From Vibrio atlanticus (GTDB taxonomy: Bacteria > Pseudomonadota > Gammaproteobacteria > Enterobacterales > Vibrionaceae), in NCBI RefSeq assembly GCF_024347315.1, contig NZ_AP025460.1, positions 2,294,001 to 2,358,000 of the forward strand: a DNA stretch of 64,000 nucleotides, written 5' to 3'. The position numbers and the translations under genes were made by a program. Below are positions 22,064 to 32,389 of this stretch, one piece after another (the first letter of the stretch is position 1; the number at the start of each line of letters is the position of its first letter). Below the pieces are notes generated by a model. That model saw only the letters and a list, made by a program, of their open reading frames with translations. It had not been told where the DNA came from and made no database searches.

Positions 22064-22336
22064 TTAAGCTTTAGTTTCAGCAGCGACCTGCTTTGATTGC
22101 TTATTGAGTTGCTTCTTCAAGCGATGAATTTTTAGTTGAGATCGCATGTGCATATTTCCAAAGACTAACCAAGCAAGAGCAAAACCTGAAACGAATACAA
22201 CACCTAGCAAGCTTGAGAGGTGGAAGTCACCTTGCGCTAGCAAATAATTGAAATTCACAATTGTTTGGTTTTGAGAGCCTAAAGCCAGTGCCATTAGGAA
22301 AAGTGCGATAACAGCGACTATTTTTATAATTTTCAT
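22064..22336 (-). CDS. lapA: Lipopolysaccharide assembly protein A (YciS)
   Basis: LapA is a small inner-membrane partner of LapB. The 90-residue protein has two hydrophobic segments (about residues 4-19 and 43-62), with the family pattern GSQNQTIVNFNYLLAQGDFHLSS divided between them, and a basic helical tail (LKIHRLKKQLNKQ). It is directly upstream of lapB, spaced 12 bases, so the two form an operon. The ihfB terminator lies ahead of it. Confidence 0.93.
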   Translation of the reverse strand: MKIIKIVAVIALFLMALALGSQNQTIVNFNYLLAQGDFHLSSLLGVVFVSGFALAWLVFGNMHMRSQLKIHRLKKQLNKQSKQVAAETKA

Positions 22337-22412
22337 AGTTCATCACTCATTGATTAGTTAGCTGTACGATTATGCAGGAAAATTACTAATCAGACCACCA
22401 TATTATGGTCAT

Positions 22413-22448
22413 AAAAAAGCGGCATACATTATAGTATGCCGCTTTTCT
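22413..22448 (-). terminator. Terminator of ihfB
   Basis: A 13-base perfect stem, AAAAGCGGCATAC (22415-22427) with GTATGCCGCTTTT (22434-22446), sits 18 bases behind ihfB. A runs on the plus strand supply the T tract on the minus strand. Confidence 0.9.
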
Positions 22449-22465
22449 TAATTCCGATAAGTAGC

Positions 22466-22750
22466 CTACAACCCTGAGTTTACTCGTTCGCGTAGCTCTT
22501 TACCTGGTTTGAAGTGAGGAACGTATTTACCTTCCAACTCAACCTTGTCACCAGTTTTAGGATTACGTCCAACACGAGGTTCACGGTAATGCAGAGAAAA
22601 GCTGCCAAAGCCGCGAATTTCGATTCGATCACCACTTTCTAGTGTTGAAGCCATGTGCTCTAAAATGTCTTTTACAGCGTCTTCAATTTCTTTTGCAGAA
22701 AGATGCGTTTGCTCAGCGCACAGTCTTTCAATCAATTCAGACTTAGTCAT
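22466..22750 (-). CDS. ihfB: Integration host factor beta subunit
   Basis: IhfB pairs with IhfA to bend DNA sharply in recombination, replication and transcription. The 94-residue HU-family protein starts [10 protein letters not shown] and carries the DNA-arm motif [25 protein letters not shown], with the Pro that intercalates DNA. Length equals E. coli IHF-beta. It follows rpsA, as in enterics, with the rpsA terminator between the two. Confidence 0.97.
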   Translation of the reverse strand: MTKSELIERLCAEQTHLSAKEIEDAVKDILEHMASTLESGDRIEIRGFGSFSLHYREPRVGRNPKTGDKVELEGKYVPHFKPGKELRERVNSGL

Positions 22751-22805
22751 AGTTACCCTCGTTGGTTTTCTTTTTAGAAATTATAGACCTATAGGAAAAA
22801 TAAGC

Positions 22806-22834
22806 AAAAAAAAAGGAGCCTTACGGCTCCTTTC
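22806..22834 (-). terminator. Terminator of rpsA
   Basis: AAAGGAGCC (22812-22820) and GGCTCCTTT (22825-22833) with a 4-base loop; the plus-strand A run (22806-22814) gives a long U tract on the minus-strand RNA. Confidence 0.9.
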
Positions 22835-22871
22835 TTGGCTAGATAGCTATAATTCTCTTAACGAGAAGCTA

Positions 22872-24542
22872 TTATTCGCCTTTAGCAGCTTTGAATGCGT
22901 CTGCCATTGCGTTACCGAACGCGCCTTCATCAGACTTGTTCAGTGAAGCCATTGCTTCTTGCTCATCAGCTTCATCTTTAGCTTTGATAGATAGGTTGAT
23001 TACGCGGTTCTTACGGTCTACACCAGTGAACTTCGCTTCAACGCTGTCGCCAACGCTTAGGATTAGAGATGCATCTTCGATACGGTCACGAGAAACTTCA
23101 GAAGCACGTAGGTAGCCTTCAACGCCTTCGATTAGCTCGATAGTAGCGCCTTTAGCGTCAACTGCAGTTACAGTACCGTTTACAAGAACACCTTTCTTGT
23201 TGTCAGCAACGTATGCGTTGAACGGGTCGTTTTCCATTTGCTTAACGCCAAGAGAAATACGCTCACGCTCTGCATCTACTGCTAGAACAACAGCAGAGAT
23301 TTCGTCGCCTTTCTTGTATTCACGTACAGCTTCTTCGCCGGCAGCGTTCCAAGAAATGTCAGATAGGTGTACAAGACCGTCGATACCGCCTTCTAGACCG
23401 ATGAAGATACCAAAGTCAGTGATAGACTTGATCTTACCAGTAACTTTGTCGCCCTTAGCTTGCATTTCTGCAAATGACTGCCATGGGTTAGCTTTACACT
23501 GTTTCAGACCTAGAGAGATACGACGACGTTCTTCGTCGATATCAAGAACCATAACCTCAACTTCGTCGCCAACATTAACAACTTTAGAAGGGTGGATGTT
23601 CTTGTTAGTCCAATCCATTTCAGAAACGTGTACTAGACCTTCAACGCCTTCTTCAATTTCAACGAAGCAGCCGTAGTCAGTTAGGTTTGTAACACGACCA
23701 GAAAGCTTGTGACCTTCTGGGTAACGCTTAGCGATTGCTACCCATGGATCTTCGCCTAGTTGCTTAAGACCTAGTGAAACACGAGTGCGCTCACGATCGA
23801 ACTTAAGAACTTTAACTAGGATTTCGTCACCAACGTTAACGATCTCTGATGGGTGCTTAACGCGCTTCCAAGCCATATCTGTGATATGTAGAAGACCGTC
23901 AACACCGCCAAGATCAACGAATGCACCGTAGTCAGTAAGGTTCTTAACGATACCTTTAACTTCAGTACCTTCTTGTAGAGTTTCAAGAAGTTCGTCACGC
24001 TCAACACTGTTTTCAGATTCGATAACAGCACGACGAGAAACAACAACGTTGTTACGCTTCTGGTCTAGCTTGATTACTTTGAACTCTAGCTCTTTGTTTT
24101 CTAGGTGAGCAGTGTCACGGATAGGACGTACGTCTACTAGAGAACCTGGAAGGAAAGCACGGATACCGTTAAGTTCAACAGTGAAACCGCCTTTAACTTT
24201 ACCGTTGATGATACCAACAACAGTTTCAGCTTCTTCGCAAGCTTTCTCAAGTACGATCCAAGCTTCGTGACGCTTAGCTTTCTCACGAGAAAGTTGAGTT
24301 TCACCGAAACCATCTTCAACAGCGTCTAGAGCTACGTCTACTTCAGCACCAACTTCAACTTCAAGTTCGCCAGCAGCGTTCTTGAATTGTTCAGCAGGGA
24401 TAGCAGATTCAGACTTAAGACCAGCGTCTACAAGAACGTAACCGTTCTCGATAGCTACTACAGTACCTTTAACGATGCTGCCTTGTTGGAATTCAGTTTC
24501 AGATAGAAACTCTTCAAAGAGTTGAGCAAAAGATTCAGTCAT
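22872..24542 (-). CDS. rpsA: 30S ribosomal protein S1
   Basis: S1 unfolds mRNA and helps dock it on the 30S subunit; it is also a subunit of Q-beta replicase and interacts with RNA polymerase. The 556-residue protein holds six S1 (OB-fold) domains in a row; repeated motifs such as [38 protein letters not shown] and [19 protein letters not shown] mark domains 3-5. Length is as in E. coli (557). It is preceded by a structured leader (see that entry) and by cmk. Confidence 0.98.
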   Translation of the reverse strand: MTESFAQLFEEFLSETEFQQGSIVKGTVVAIENGYVLVDAGLKSESAIPAEQFKNAAGELEVEVGAEVDVALDAVEDGFGETQLSREKAKRHEAWIVLEKACEEAETVVGIINGKVKGGFTVELNGIRAFLPGSLVDVRPIRDTAHLENKELEFKVIKLDQKRNNVVVSRRAVIESENSVERDELLETLQEGTEVKGIVKNLTDYGAFVDLGGVDGLLHITDMAWKRVKHPSEIVNVGDEILVKVLKFDRERTRVSLGLKQLGEDPWVAIAKRYPEGHKLSGRVTNLTDYGCFVEIEEGVEGLVHVSEMDWTNKNIHPSKVVNVGDEVEVMVLDIDEERRRISLGLKQCKANPWQSFAEMQAKGDKVTGKIKSITDFGIFIGLEGGIDGLVHLSDISWNAAGEEAVREYKKGDEISAVVLAVDAERERISLGVKQMENDPFNAYVADNKKGVLVNGTVTAVDAKGATIELIEGVEGYLRASEVSRDRIEDASLILSVGDSVEAKFTGVDRKNRVINLSIKAKDEADEQEAMASLNKSDEGAFGNAMADAFKAAKGE

Positions 24543-24650
24543 TATTTAATCTTCAATAATTAAACGTCCATGGGTATCCTACCGCATGGGGTTGATAAAT
24601 TCGCCGGTCATCATCCTTGCGACCAACGCTCGTACTAGCTCGGCGAAATT
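24543..24650 (-). promoter_or_regulatory. rpsA mRNA leader with GGA-loop hairpins (S1 autoregulation element)
   Basis: In the minus-strand RNA, an outer stem TTCGCCG/CGGCGAA (24641-24647 with 24600-24606) encloses an inner GGTC/GACC hairpin whose loop contains AAGGATG. Nearer the start, CCATG/CATGG (24568-24589) closes a loop containing TAGGAT. Leaders with hairpins exposing GGA are established for gammaproteobacterial rpsA, where S1 binds its own mRNA and represses translation; an ordinary strong Shine-Dalgarno sequence is lacking here too, which fits. Confidence 0.7.
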
Positions 24651-25329
24651 ACCCAGCCAGTTTCGATTCAATATAGTGTAGTGCTTTTTCGACTACCTGC
24701 TCAATATTCATTGAGGTGGAATCAAGCACTAGAGCATCCTCTGCAGGGCGAAGTGGCGCCACTGGGCGATTACGATCTCGATCGTCTCGCTCTTGGATCT
24801 CGCTCAAAAGGTCGTCAAATTTAACATCTAACCCCTTCTGTTGCAACTGTTTAAGGCGGCGACTCGCGCGCTCTTCAGCACTTGCATCTAAAAATATTTT
24901 CGCTTCCGCTTCAGGAAACACAACCGTTCCCATGTCACGACCGTCTGCAACTAAACCAGGAGCTGCGCTAAAAGCACGTTGACGACGTAACAGTGCTTCA
25001 CGAACGCGAGGTAAAGCAGCGACTTTTGAAGCCGCCATGCCCGTCTCTTCTTTACGAAGTTCACCAGACACATCTTCGCCTTCTAAGATAACCTTCACTA
25101 GCTCACCCTCAGCGATAAACTGAACATCTAAGTGAGTTGCAAGCGGTACTAAAGCATCTTCTGATTCAGTATCCACGCCATGGTGAATTGCCGCTAAAGC
25201 CAATACGCGATAGATCGCGCCTGAGTCTAGAAGATGAAAGCCTAGCTTATCTGCTAGTAACATACACAGGGTACCTTTACCTGCACCACTTGGTCCATCA
25301 ACCGTAATCACTGGGCTTTGAGAAGGCAT
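24649..25329 (-). CDS. cmk: Cytidylate kinase
   Basis: Cmk phosphorylates CMP and dCMP to the diphosphates, recycling nucleotides. The P-loop GPSGAGKGT is at residues 12-20, the CMP site includes LDSGAIYR, and [12 protein letters not shown] is present near residue 127. The 226-residue length is normal. It is directly upstream of rpsA, the usual arrangement. Its stop codon lies just inside the rpsA leader. Confidence 0.96.
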   Translation of the reverse strand: MPSQSPVITVDGPSGAGKGTLCMLLADKLGFHLLDSGAIYRVLALAAIHHGVDTESEDALVPLATHLDVQFIAEGELVKVILEGEDVSGELRKEETGMAASKVAALPRVREALLRRQRAFSAAPGLVADGRDMGTVVFPEAEAKIFLDASAEERASRRLKQLQQKGLDVKFDDLLSEIQERDDRDRNRPVAPLRPAEDALVLDSTSMNIEQVVEKALHYIESKLAG

Positions 25330-25532
25330 CTTTTACTCCACGTTTTGTCGTAAGTTTTATTCTGTACTAGCGATTCGCCACTACTTTATAGGCGGCATAT
25401 TATAGAGAAAATTTGCAAGTCGAGCGAGGTAAATCTCAGATAATTCCGGGGTGATGCTACAGAAACCCATGCAACCAACTCAATATCCGTTAACTTAGAT
25501 AAATAAGGCTGTCACTCGCTTCTCTTTAGGCA

Positions 25533-25560
25533 TAAAAAAGCCTCGCGATAAGCAAGGCTC
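25533..25560 (-). terminator. Terminator of the comEC-msbA-lpxK-trm112-kdsB unit
   Basis: On the minus-strand RNA, AGCCTTGC pairs with GCGAGGCT (one U-G wobble; plus-strand 25539-25559), followed by TTTTTT. The wobble would be a C-A mismatch on the other strand, which shows the minus strand is the functional one. Confidence 0.82.
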
Positions 25561-25607
25561 ATGATTTTGCATTTTTGTAGAGCAAAGAAGTAGTCGCTAA
25601 AAGACGC

Positions 25608-26354
25608 TTAGCCAATAATAGCTCGAACCGCTTCTAGGTCTTCTGGCGTATCAACACCAGCTGCAGGTGCTTCTGCCGCAACGTCTACATGGATTTTTTC
25701 ACCGTACCAAAGTACACGTAGCTGCTCTAGGCACTCAATACGCTCAAGGGTACTTGGTTCCCAATTGATATAGGTATTAATAAAACCCGCACGGTAAGCG
25801 TAAATGCCAATGTGACGAAGCAGTGGAGATTCAGCAGCTGTACCATTGTTCGCGTAAGCATCGCGATCCCAAGGAATAGTAGCTCGGCTAAAGTACAGGG
25901 CATACCCATCTTTGTCGGTCACAACTTTTACGGCGTTAGGATTAAACACTTCGTCAGCATGAGTAATTTCCACACCGAGTGTTGCCATCGGAGCTGTACT
26001 GTTCGCAAGGTTGTTCGCGACCTGATTAATGATCGCAGGTGGGATAAGTGGCTCATCACCTTGAACATTCACGATAATATGATCATCTGGAATCTTCATA
26101 ACTTCAATCACTTCAGCTAGACGCTCAGTGCCTGATTCATGATTCGGTGATGTCATACAAACGGTCGCGCCAAATGCTTTGGCCGCTTTTTCAACTCGAG
26201 CGTCGTCGGTAGCGATAATAACGTTATCGGCACCCGCCTTCATTGACTGTTCGTATACCCATTGAATCATCGGCTTTCCACCAATGTCAGCAAGTGGCTT
26301 CCCTGGTAAACGGCTCGATTGGTATCTTGCAGGTATAACAACCGTATAAGACAT
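25608..26354 (-). CDS. kdsB: 3-deoxy-manno-octulosonate cytidylyltransferase
   Basis: KdsB activates Kdo as CMP-Kdo for the inner core of lipopolysaccharide. The nucleotidyltransferase signature is at the N-terminus ([23 protein letters not shown], in parts), with [11 protein letters not shown] near residue 95 and the metal-binding Asp. At 248 residues it is normal. Its ATG overlaps the TAA of the upstream trm112-type gene by one base (TAATG), indicating coupled translation. It ends the lipid A/Kdo gene run that starts at comEC. Confidence 0.96.
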   Translation of the reverse strand: MSYTVVIPARYQSSRLPGKPLADIGGKPMIQWVYEQSMKAGADNVIIATDDARVEKAAKAFGATVCMTSPNHESGTERLAEVIEVMKIPDDHIIVNVQGDEPLIPPAIINQVANNLANSTAPMATLGVEITHADEVFNPNAVKVVTDKDGYALYFSRATIPWDRDAYANNGTAAESPLLRHIGIYAYRAGFINTYINWEPSTLERIECLEQLRVLWYGEKIHVDVAAEAPAAGVDTPEDLEAVRAIIG

Positions 26355-26533
26355 TACTTACCCTCATCCATTGAAACGGTGCGAGCTTCAGGTTCCAAAA
26401 GAACAGGAATACCCTCTTTAATTGGGTAAGCAAGGCGATCAATTTTACAAACAAGCTCTTGCTTATCTTTGTCAAAAGTTAGTTTACCTTTACATACAGG
26501 GCAAGCAACGATCTCAAGCAGACGGTGATCCAT
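26354..26533 (-). CDS. Trm112-family small zinc-ribbon-like protein (YcaR/UPF0434)
   Basis: A 59-codon gene lies between lpxK and kdsB. Its product starts [18 protein letters not shown] and shows the family pattern CPxCKG, then LVC at residue 29, then [13 protein letters not shown]. Cysteines at 11, 14 and 29 suggest a partial metal site. This is the UPF0434/YcaR family, related to eukaryotic Trm112, an activator of methyltransferases; the bacterial role is not settled. It overlaps the end of lpxK by 20 bases and the kdsB start by one base, so it is part of that operon, as in E. coli. Confidence 0.92.
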   Translation of the reverse strand: MDHRLLEIVACPVCKGKLTFDKDKQELVCKIDRLAYPIKEGIPVLLEPEARTVSMDEGK

Positions 26534-27521
26534 AGTATTCCATAACCTCTTTTATTCTTTTTAAAATTTGCTGTTGCGAATCTTCATTGAACTGCGCAGA
26601 AACTGGAAGATACCACCAGTTGTCTTGAGCATACTCTTCGCATTTTACAGCGTCTTTTTCTGTCATAATCATATTCATACCTTTTTTTGCTAAGGCATGA
26701 AGTTCATCTTTATCAAAATCTTGATGGTCGGCGAAGCCTTGCGTATAAACCACATCACCATCAAGATTTTCCAATGTTTTAAAAAAGCGTGGTGGGTGAC
26801 CGATACCAGCAAAAGCCACCAGCTTTTGTAATTCTGCCACAGACCTTTTCTGACCCGTCTTCAGGTTAACCGCTTGGCTTGGAAGCAAAGACATCGAGAA
26901 CTCTCGCCCGTGCGCTTCACCGCCATTGTTAACCAAAAAATCCACGGTATCTAAGCGTGAAACAGGCTCTCTTAATGGGCCCAAAGGAATTAGGCACTCA
27001 CTACCAAAGCGTCTCGCACCGTCGATAACAGCAAATTCAATATCGCGTTCAAGTGCATAATGCTGAAGGCCGTCGTCAGTGATGATGACATTAACCCCTT
27101 CGCTCAACAAAGCCTTTACTGCGTTTGCACGCACAGGGTCAACCGCTACAGGCGCACCAGTTCGCTTACGAATCAAACGAGGCTCATCACCAGAGTGCTC
27201 TGCTGGCGTGTTTTCATCCAACACTAACGGATAGTTTGGTGCTTTCGCCCCATAACCTCGAGAAACAACACCTGGCTTAAAACCGTGAGCCTGAAGCATC
27301 TCTACCAACCAAATCACAACCGGTGTTTTGCCATTGCCGCCAGCGGTAATATTACCAACAACAATCACGGGTACAGGCGGGCGATAGGTCTCTTTTTTCC
27401 CCGATAGATAAGCATCACGACGTTGACCGCTGATCATTTTGAACAGCAGACTCAATGGCCACAATAGCGGCCAGAAAAAGTATTTTAATGGGTGATTGTT
27501 AAACCAAATTTTTTCGATCAC
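26514..27521 (-). CDS. lpxK: Tetraacyldisaccharide 4'-kinase LpxK
   Basis: LpxK phosphorylates the 4' position of the lipid A disaccharide at the inner membrane. A hydrophobic N-terminal stretch (about residues 13-32) supports membrane association; the P-loop [12 protein letters not shown] is near residue 57, and the catalytic region [16 protein letters not shown] near residue 150. At 335 residues it is of normal length. It follows msbA closely (14 bases), the conserved pairing of lipid A synthesis and flipping. Confidence 0.95.
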   Translation of the reverse strand: MIEKIWFNNHPLKYFFWPLLWPLSLLFKMISGQRRDAYLSGKKETYRPPVPVIVVGNITAGGNGKTPVVIWLVEMLQAHGFKPGVVSRGYGAKAPNYPLVLDENTPAEHSGDEPRLIRKRTGAPVAVDPVRANAVKALLSEGVNVIITDDGLQHYALERDIEFAVIDGARRFGSECLIPLGPLREPVSRLDTVDFLVNNGGEAHGREFSMSLLPSQAVNLKTGQKRSVAELQKLVAFAGIGHPPRFFKTLENLDGDVVYTQGFADHQDFDKDELHALAKKGMNMIMTEKDAVKCEEYAQDNWWYLPVSAQFNEDSQQQILKRIKEVMEYYGSPSA

Positions 27522-27535
27522 AACAAGACCTAATC

Positions 27536-29284
27536 TTATCCGCTGAACTGAATTCGGTGTAGTTGTGCATAAGCGCCATCAAGGGCGATGAGCTCGGCAT
27601 GTGCACCTCTTTCTACAATATGCCCATCATCAACCACTAGAATCTCATCAGCTTGCTCGATAGTAGATAGTCGGTGTGCGATAACAAGTACTGTTTTGTC
27701 TTTCTGCAGCTCTTCTAACGCAGATTGAATCGCTCTTTCTGACTCGGTATCCAATGCAGATGTCGCCTCATCAAGGATCAGAACAGGTGCATCTCTCAAT
27801 AGAGCACGTGCAATCGCGATACGCTGTCTTTGACCGCCAGAAAGGCTCGCGCCATTTTCGCCAACAACCGTATCGATGCCATTTTCCATGCCTTCGATAA
27901 ACTCACTTGCATGCGCAAGTTTAGCCGCGTGTTCGATCTGTTCACGTGAATACTGTTCTTCAGCTGCGTAAGCGATGTTGTTCGCAACCGTATCGTTAAA
28001 TAGGTGCACATTCTGGGAAACAAGAGCGAAGTGCTCACGTAGATTTCTTAATTCATAATCACGAATGTCGTGACCATCAAGCTCAATAGAGCCAGAGTCT
28101 ACGTCATAAAAACGAGTAAACAGGTTCGCAATGGTACTCTTACCCGAACCTGAACGGCCGACAAGTGCGACTGTCTTGCCTTTCGGTATATTAAAACTGA
28201 CCTTATCAAGTGCTGCTTTCTCTGCACCTTGGTAAGTAAATGTCACATCTTTTACTTCAACTTCACCCGCTACGGTTTCAGGCTTCAACGTACCTTTATT
28301 TTGTTCCGTATCTAGATCCATCAAACCAAATAGGGTCGTACTCGCTGCCATACCACGTTGGAATTCAGACGTTACGTTAGTCAGAGCTTTTAGTGGGCGT
28401 AGTAAACCAAACATCGCCGAGAACACAACAGTGAACGTACCAGGAGTAAGCTCTGCTTTAATTGAATCAACACTAGCAAGAAATAGAACAACTACGATTG
28501 CAAGTGATGCAATCATCTGAATAATTGGGTTAGCGGCCGCTTGAGCAGTGATTAGCTTCATGCTTTGTTGGCGCATTTGGTTACTAACTTGGTCAAAGCG
28601 GTGTTTTTCTAGATCTTGTCCGCCATACGTTAGAACGACTTTATGTCCTTTCAGCATTTGTTCTGCAGAAGACGCGACGTGACCCATACTGGTTTGCATG
28701 TTCTTAGAGATCTTTCTGAATCGCTTCGATACGATACTTATCGCCCATGCAACAAGAGGGGCGACAGCGAACAACACCAAAGACAACTGCCAACTATTCC
28801 AGAACATCAGCGTCAACAGGCCAATAATACTTGCGCCTTCACGGACAATACTGACTAATGCTTTACTGGTTGCCGCAGAGACTTGCTCTGAATCGTAAGT
28901 AATTCGAGATAGCAGCGCACCAGTCTGTTCTTTATCAAAAAAAGAAACTGGCATATGCATAAAGTGGCTGAATATTTTACGTCGAATTTCCATGACCACA
29001 TTGCCTGAAACCCAGCTCAAACAATAGGTTGAAACAAAGCCACTGATGCCACGAACGAACATCATGACAAAGATAATAAGAGGAAGTGTACGTAAAAAGT
29101 CAGACTCTGCATTACCAAAGCCTTCATCGAGTAACGGCTTTAGTAAGGAAATCATGTAGGTATCAGTGACAGCATTTATAATAAGCGCAATAACCGCAAC
29201 ACCAAGGCCGGCCTTATATAGTCGAATATAAGTCCAAAGTCTTTTAAATGTGACCCAGGTAGTTTCATCTGTTTGTGTTGACAT
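27536..29284 (-). CDS. msbA: Lipid A flippase ATP-binding/permease protein MsbA
   Basis: MsbA flips core-lipid A across the inner membrane. It is a half-size ABC exporter: six transmembrane segments in the first about 310 residues, then a nucleotide-binding domain with Walker [10 protein letters not shown], signature LSGGQRQRI, Walker [13 protein letters not shown] and switch His. I use the ATG giving [10 protein letters not shown] at 29284, matching the V. cholerae protein (582 residues) as I recall it; an in-frame GTG seven codons earlier lacks support. It lies between comEC and lpxK. Confidence 0.96.
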   Translation of the reverse strand: MSTQTDETTWVTFKRLWTYIRLYKAGLGVAVIALIINAVTDTYMISLLKPLLDEGFGNAESDFLRTLPLIIFVMMFVRGISGFVSTYCLSWVSGNVVMEIRRKIFSHFMHMPVSFFDKEQTGALLSRITYDSEQVSAATSKALVSIVREGASIIGLLTLMFWNSWQLSLVLFAVAPLVAWAISIVSKRFRKISKNMQTSMGHVASSAEQMLKGHKVVLTYGGQDLEKHRFDQVSNQMRQQSMKLITAQAAANPIIQMIASLAIVVVLFLASVDSIKAELTPGTFTVVFSAMFGLLRPLKALTNVTSEFQRGMAASTTLFGLMDLDTEQNKGTLKPETVAGEVEVKDVTFTYQGAEKAALDKVSFNIPKGKTVALVGRSGSGKSTIANLFTRFYDVDSGSIELDGHDIRDYELRNLREHFALVSQNVHLFNDTVANNIAYAAEEQYSREQIEHAAKLAHASEFIEGMENGIDTVVGENGASLSGGQRQRIAIARALLRDAPVLILDEATSALDTESERAIQSALEELQKDKTVLVIAHRLSTIEQADEILVVDDGHIVERGAHAELIALDGAYAQLHRIQFSG

Positions 29285-29315
29285 AGAATCGCTTAATTTT
29301 CTCACAATAATCTTC

Positions 29316-31646
29316 CTATTCTACTCCCTTACGAAGCATCTGCCTATACCACTGTCTGCCTTGTTGTTCTCTAATCTCATGATATTGCCAACCTTCTTGA
29401 CCAATACTGATGGTTATTTGGCCGCTTTCTCCAGTATCAAGCCAAGCACTCCCTGCGTCGTGATAACGTTCAATTACGGATTCACTCGGCATCCCCCATT
29501 GATTGCCTTTGGCCAAAGAAGCGATCGCTAACTGAGGTGAAACGGCCTCAATAAAACGAGCGAGCGAAGACGTATTGCTGCCATGATGCGGAACAAGCAT
29601 AACGTCACTTCGAAGCCGTTCGCCTTCGCGTGCAAGTAACCACTCACTGACCAATTCAATATCACCAGTAAGTAACATCGAAAAATCTAAATCGGGGTCA
29701 AAAAGCCTGACCACGCACGAATGTGGGTTATACGCCCTCTTCACTTGTTTGGGAGGCCACAAGACCTCAAAAGCAACCCCTTGCCAGGTCCATACTTCTC
29801 CTAAAGTACATGCTTGAATATTAGACGATTCTTGAATCGTAGATTGTCCTTGTTGACTGATATTCTGACTGGCTCTTACCCACTTAGGGTTGTAATTTTC
29901 AAGTAACGACGGATAGCCACCAGCGTGGTCAGAATCGAAATGACTCACTATTACACCCTCCAACTCATGAATTCCCCTCTGATTCAAAGTAGGAATAAGT
30001 AAGGATTCGACAATGGAACCTCCTGGCCATGCGTTACCAAGATCGTAAACAACAATCTGATTGTTCTTTTCTAAGAGCAAAGACAACCCGTGGCCAACAT
30101 CCAAGATATCGATAGTTAGTTTGTCTTGTTGAGGCTTGCCGAACTCCCACCACAGTACAAACACGGTAATAATCAATATAGATAGTGCTCGTTTGAAATA
30201 TCGACTGACAAAACCGAAAAACAAGATGAGGAATACAGACAACTCAATCATGTGATTATCCACTTGAAACCAAAATCGTTCAGAGAAAGGAAGACTAAAT
30301 ACGAGAGGCTCAAGCGATAAGTCGACCAACATCCATAATTGTTCAGACAAACCATTGTTGAATGTAGTTAAGCCAACGTCACCTGATACTGGCGCCAATA
30401 TTAAGCTAAAGAACATTGCCAGGAACAATAGTGGGATAACCACCATCGACACCCAAGGTAAAAGGAGCAAGTTGTAGAACACAGAGACTAAGCTGACCCC
30501 ATTAAAGAACAGCATCGAAAAGGGAGCAATCAGGAATGTCAGCATTAACTGAATCTTGAAGAGCTGCAGTGCTCGGTCGATAAATGTTGAGTTTGAATCG
30601 GATGACTGACTATTTAACGCAATGTAAAGAACGGCACCTAACGCACCAAAAGACAACCAGAAGCTACTCGACAATACTGAAAATGGCCAAATTAGCAGAA
30701 CCACGCACAGACTTAAGGCGACATACCGAAACAAACTGATATTTTGCCCACGCCACAAGAAATAGCTGGCGATAATACACATCACCAAAGCTCTCAAGGT
30801 GGGCAGCGTGAACCCAGCAAACCAACTGTAAAAATAGGCTAAGCCGACTCCGAATATTGTGGGCAACCAAAGAAGTGAAGATGATAGTAATCTGAATACC
30901 TTTCCTACTTGATAGCCGATAGCAAAGGCAATCCCAATATGCAGCCCCGAAATAGCCATCAAGTGAATCAAACCACTGCTTTTAAGTAAGTCCCAACGCT
31001 GAGAGTGAATAAGGTCTCGATAACCAAAACTCAAAGCCATAATGAGGTCTTGATTTGCCAGTTGACTTAACCTTTCAAGACTGTTTTCAAACCAATAGGA
31101 CCGTAAGTTGCTATTGGTATGAATGCGATACTTTGTATTAGATCTGTAAATTGCATTGGCAACCACACCTGCGCTAAACAGATACTTTTCTAAATCAAAG
31201 CCTGCTTCATTGAGTTTGCCCCATACAGGCTTTATATACACAGATAAATTGACATCATCTCCGAGTGTTAACTTAAAAGGAGTAAACAAACGTAATTTTA
31301 TTAATTGAGGAAAGATTAATTTTTCGCCGCCAATTGATCTAGCTACTATTACGCTTTCAAAACCGTGGCTATTTTCACTAAAAAGGCTAACAACCGAAGC
31401 ATTTATGGTAGTATTCTGCCCTGATTGAAATAAGCGACTCGTTTGTATTTCAATTACATTCCCTAGGCAGATAACTAGTATCAATGCTGTTGCTAGACCT
31501 CTTGCACTCCGGAAAACGCTATACTTTGTTGATGCTAGTAGTAACAACAGCATCAATGGTGCCCAAACCCAATGAGGCATCACAGGCCAGAAGCTGGCAG
31601 ACACAACTGTCGCAGCAAATGAAATCAAGAACCAAGTGTTAAACAA
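29316..31646 (-). CDS. comEC: DNA internalisation protein ComEC/Rec2
   Basis: ComEC is the inner-membrane channel that carries single-stranded DNA into the cytoplasm during natural transformation. The 776-residue protein has an N-terminal OB-like region, the competence domain with many membrane helices (motif [20 protein letters not shown] near residue 235, [10 protein letters not shown]), and a C-terminal metallo-beta-lactamase domain ([28 protein letters not shown]). The start appears to be TTG at 31646, with GGAGG 11 bases upstream. It opens the msbA-lpxK-kdsB run, as in other gammaproteobacteria, and starts only 17 bases from the divergent DUF2062 gene. Confidence 0.93.
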   Translation of the reverse strand: MFNTWFLISFAATVVSASFWPVMPHWVWAPLMLLLLLASTKYSVFRSARGLATALILVICLGNVIEIQTSRLFQSGQNTTINASVVSLFSENSHGFESVIVARSIGGEKLIFPQLIKLRLFTPFKLTLGDDVNLSVYIKPVWGKLNEAGFDLEKYLFSAGVVANAIYRSNTKYRIHTNSNLRSYWFENSLERLSQLANQDLIMALSFGYRDLIHSQRWDLLKSSGLIHLMAISGLHIGIAFAIGYQVGKVFRLLSSSLLWLPTIFGVGLAYFYSWFAGFTLPTLRALVMCIIASYFLWRGQNISLFRYVALSLCVVLLIWPFSVLSSSFWLSFGALGAVLYIALNSQSSDSNSTFIDRALQLFKIQLMLTFLIAPFSMLFFNGVSLVSVFYNLLLLPWVSMVVIPLLFLAMFFSLILAPVSGDVGLTTFNNGLSEQLWMLVDLSLEPLVFSLPFSERFWFQVDNHMIELSVFLILFFGFVSRYFKRALSILIITVFVLWWEFGKPQQDKLTIDILDVGHGLSLLLEKNNQIVVYDLGNAWPGGSIVESLLIPTLNQRGIHELEGVIVSHFDSDHAGGYPSLLENYNPKWVRASQNISQQGQSTIQESSNIQACTLGEVWTWQGVAFEVLWPPKQVKRAYNPHSCVVRLFDPDLDFSMLLTGDIELVSEWLLAREGERLRSDVMLVPHHGSNTSSLARFIEAVSPQLAIASLAKGNQWGMPSESVIERYHDAGSAWLDTGESGQITISIGQEGWQYHEIREQQGRQWYRQMLRKGVE

Positions 31647-31663
31647 GAGAGTAGCTTCCTCCT

Positions 31664-32176
31664 ATGCCAAGAAAGTTTATCAAACGATTTATGCCTGACC
31701 ATGAGCTAATCAAGCGTCAGAAAGCATTGAAAGTTTTTGGCAATGTTTTGTACAACCCCAACTTATGGTGTCTTAATCGTCGCTCTGCGGCTGGCGCATT
31801 CGCTGTTGGGTTATTCATGGCGTTTGTCCCTCTACCAAGCCAAATGATTATGTCTGCAGGCCTTGCTGTCGCATGTGGCGTTAACCTACCTTTGGCTGTC
31901 GCACTTGTTTGGATCAGTAACCCGGTCACTATGCCCGTTCTCTTCTACTTTGCTTATAAAGTCGGGGCGTTTGTTATGCATGTACCACCTCAAGCCTTCC
32001 ATTTCGAATTGTCTTGGGACTTCATCTTGGCGCAAATGAATACAATCGGGCCTCCTTTCTTACTGGGTTGCCTGATTTGTGGCGTGGTTTCAGCAATGAT
32101 TGGCTACTTTGGTATTCGCGGGTTATGGCGTTACTCAGTAGTAAGAAGTTGGAAGAAGCGTCAAGCAAGGTACTGA
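31664..32176 (+). CDS. DUF2062 inner-membrane protein
   Basis: The 170-residue protein has a basic N-terminus (MPRKFIKRFMPDHE), then three or four hydrophobic segments (about 47-62, 65-85, 92-108, 128-150), with the DUF2062 hallmark AVGLFMAFVPLPSQM and VWISNPVTMPVLFYFAYKVG. No function is established for the family. The gene is divergent from comEC with 17 bases between start codons, so its promoter must lie within the comEC coding region. It converges with lolE on a shared terminator. Confidence 0.9.
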   Translation: MPRKFIKRFMPDHELIKRQKALKVFGNVLYNPNLWCLNRRSAAGAFAVGLFMAFVPLPSQMIMSAGLAVACGVNLPLAVALVWISNPVTMPVLFYFAYKVGAFVMHVPPQAFHFELSWDFILAQMNTIGPPFLLGCLICGVVSAMIGYFGIRGLWRYSVVRSWKKRQARY

Positions 32177-32315
32177 CAACTTTTCCTTGTCGTTCAATCT
32201 ATCCTTGTATGCGCTTCACTTAAACCGCACACAAGTTAAAGTCAGATGAACCGCAGAACTCTGCAATATTGGGATGTAACCACAGTCGTAAAGAATGCAG
32301 ATTGAATTCAAAAAC

Positions 32316-32343
32316 AAAGGATCCCATCAGGGATCCTTTTTTG
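32316..32343. terminator. Bidirectional terminator between the DUF2062 gene and lolE
   Basis: AAGGATCC and GGATCCTT flank a short CATCA loop, with a T run on the plus side and an A-rich run on the other. Confidence 0.85.
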
Positions 32344-32389
32344 TGTATGCCATTTGTCTATCATGCTACATGAAGTATTACTAAGCGCA

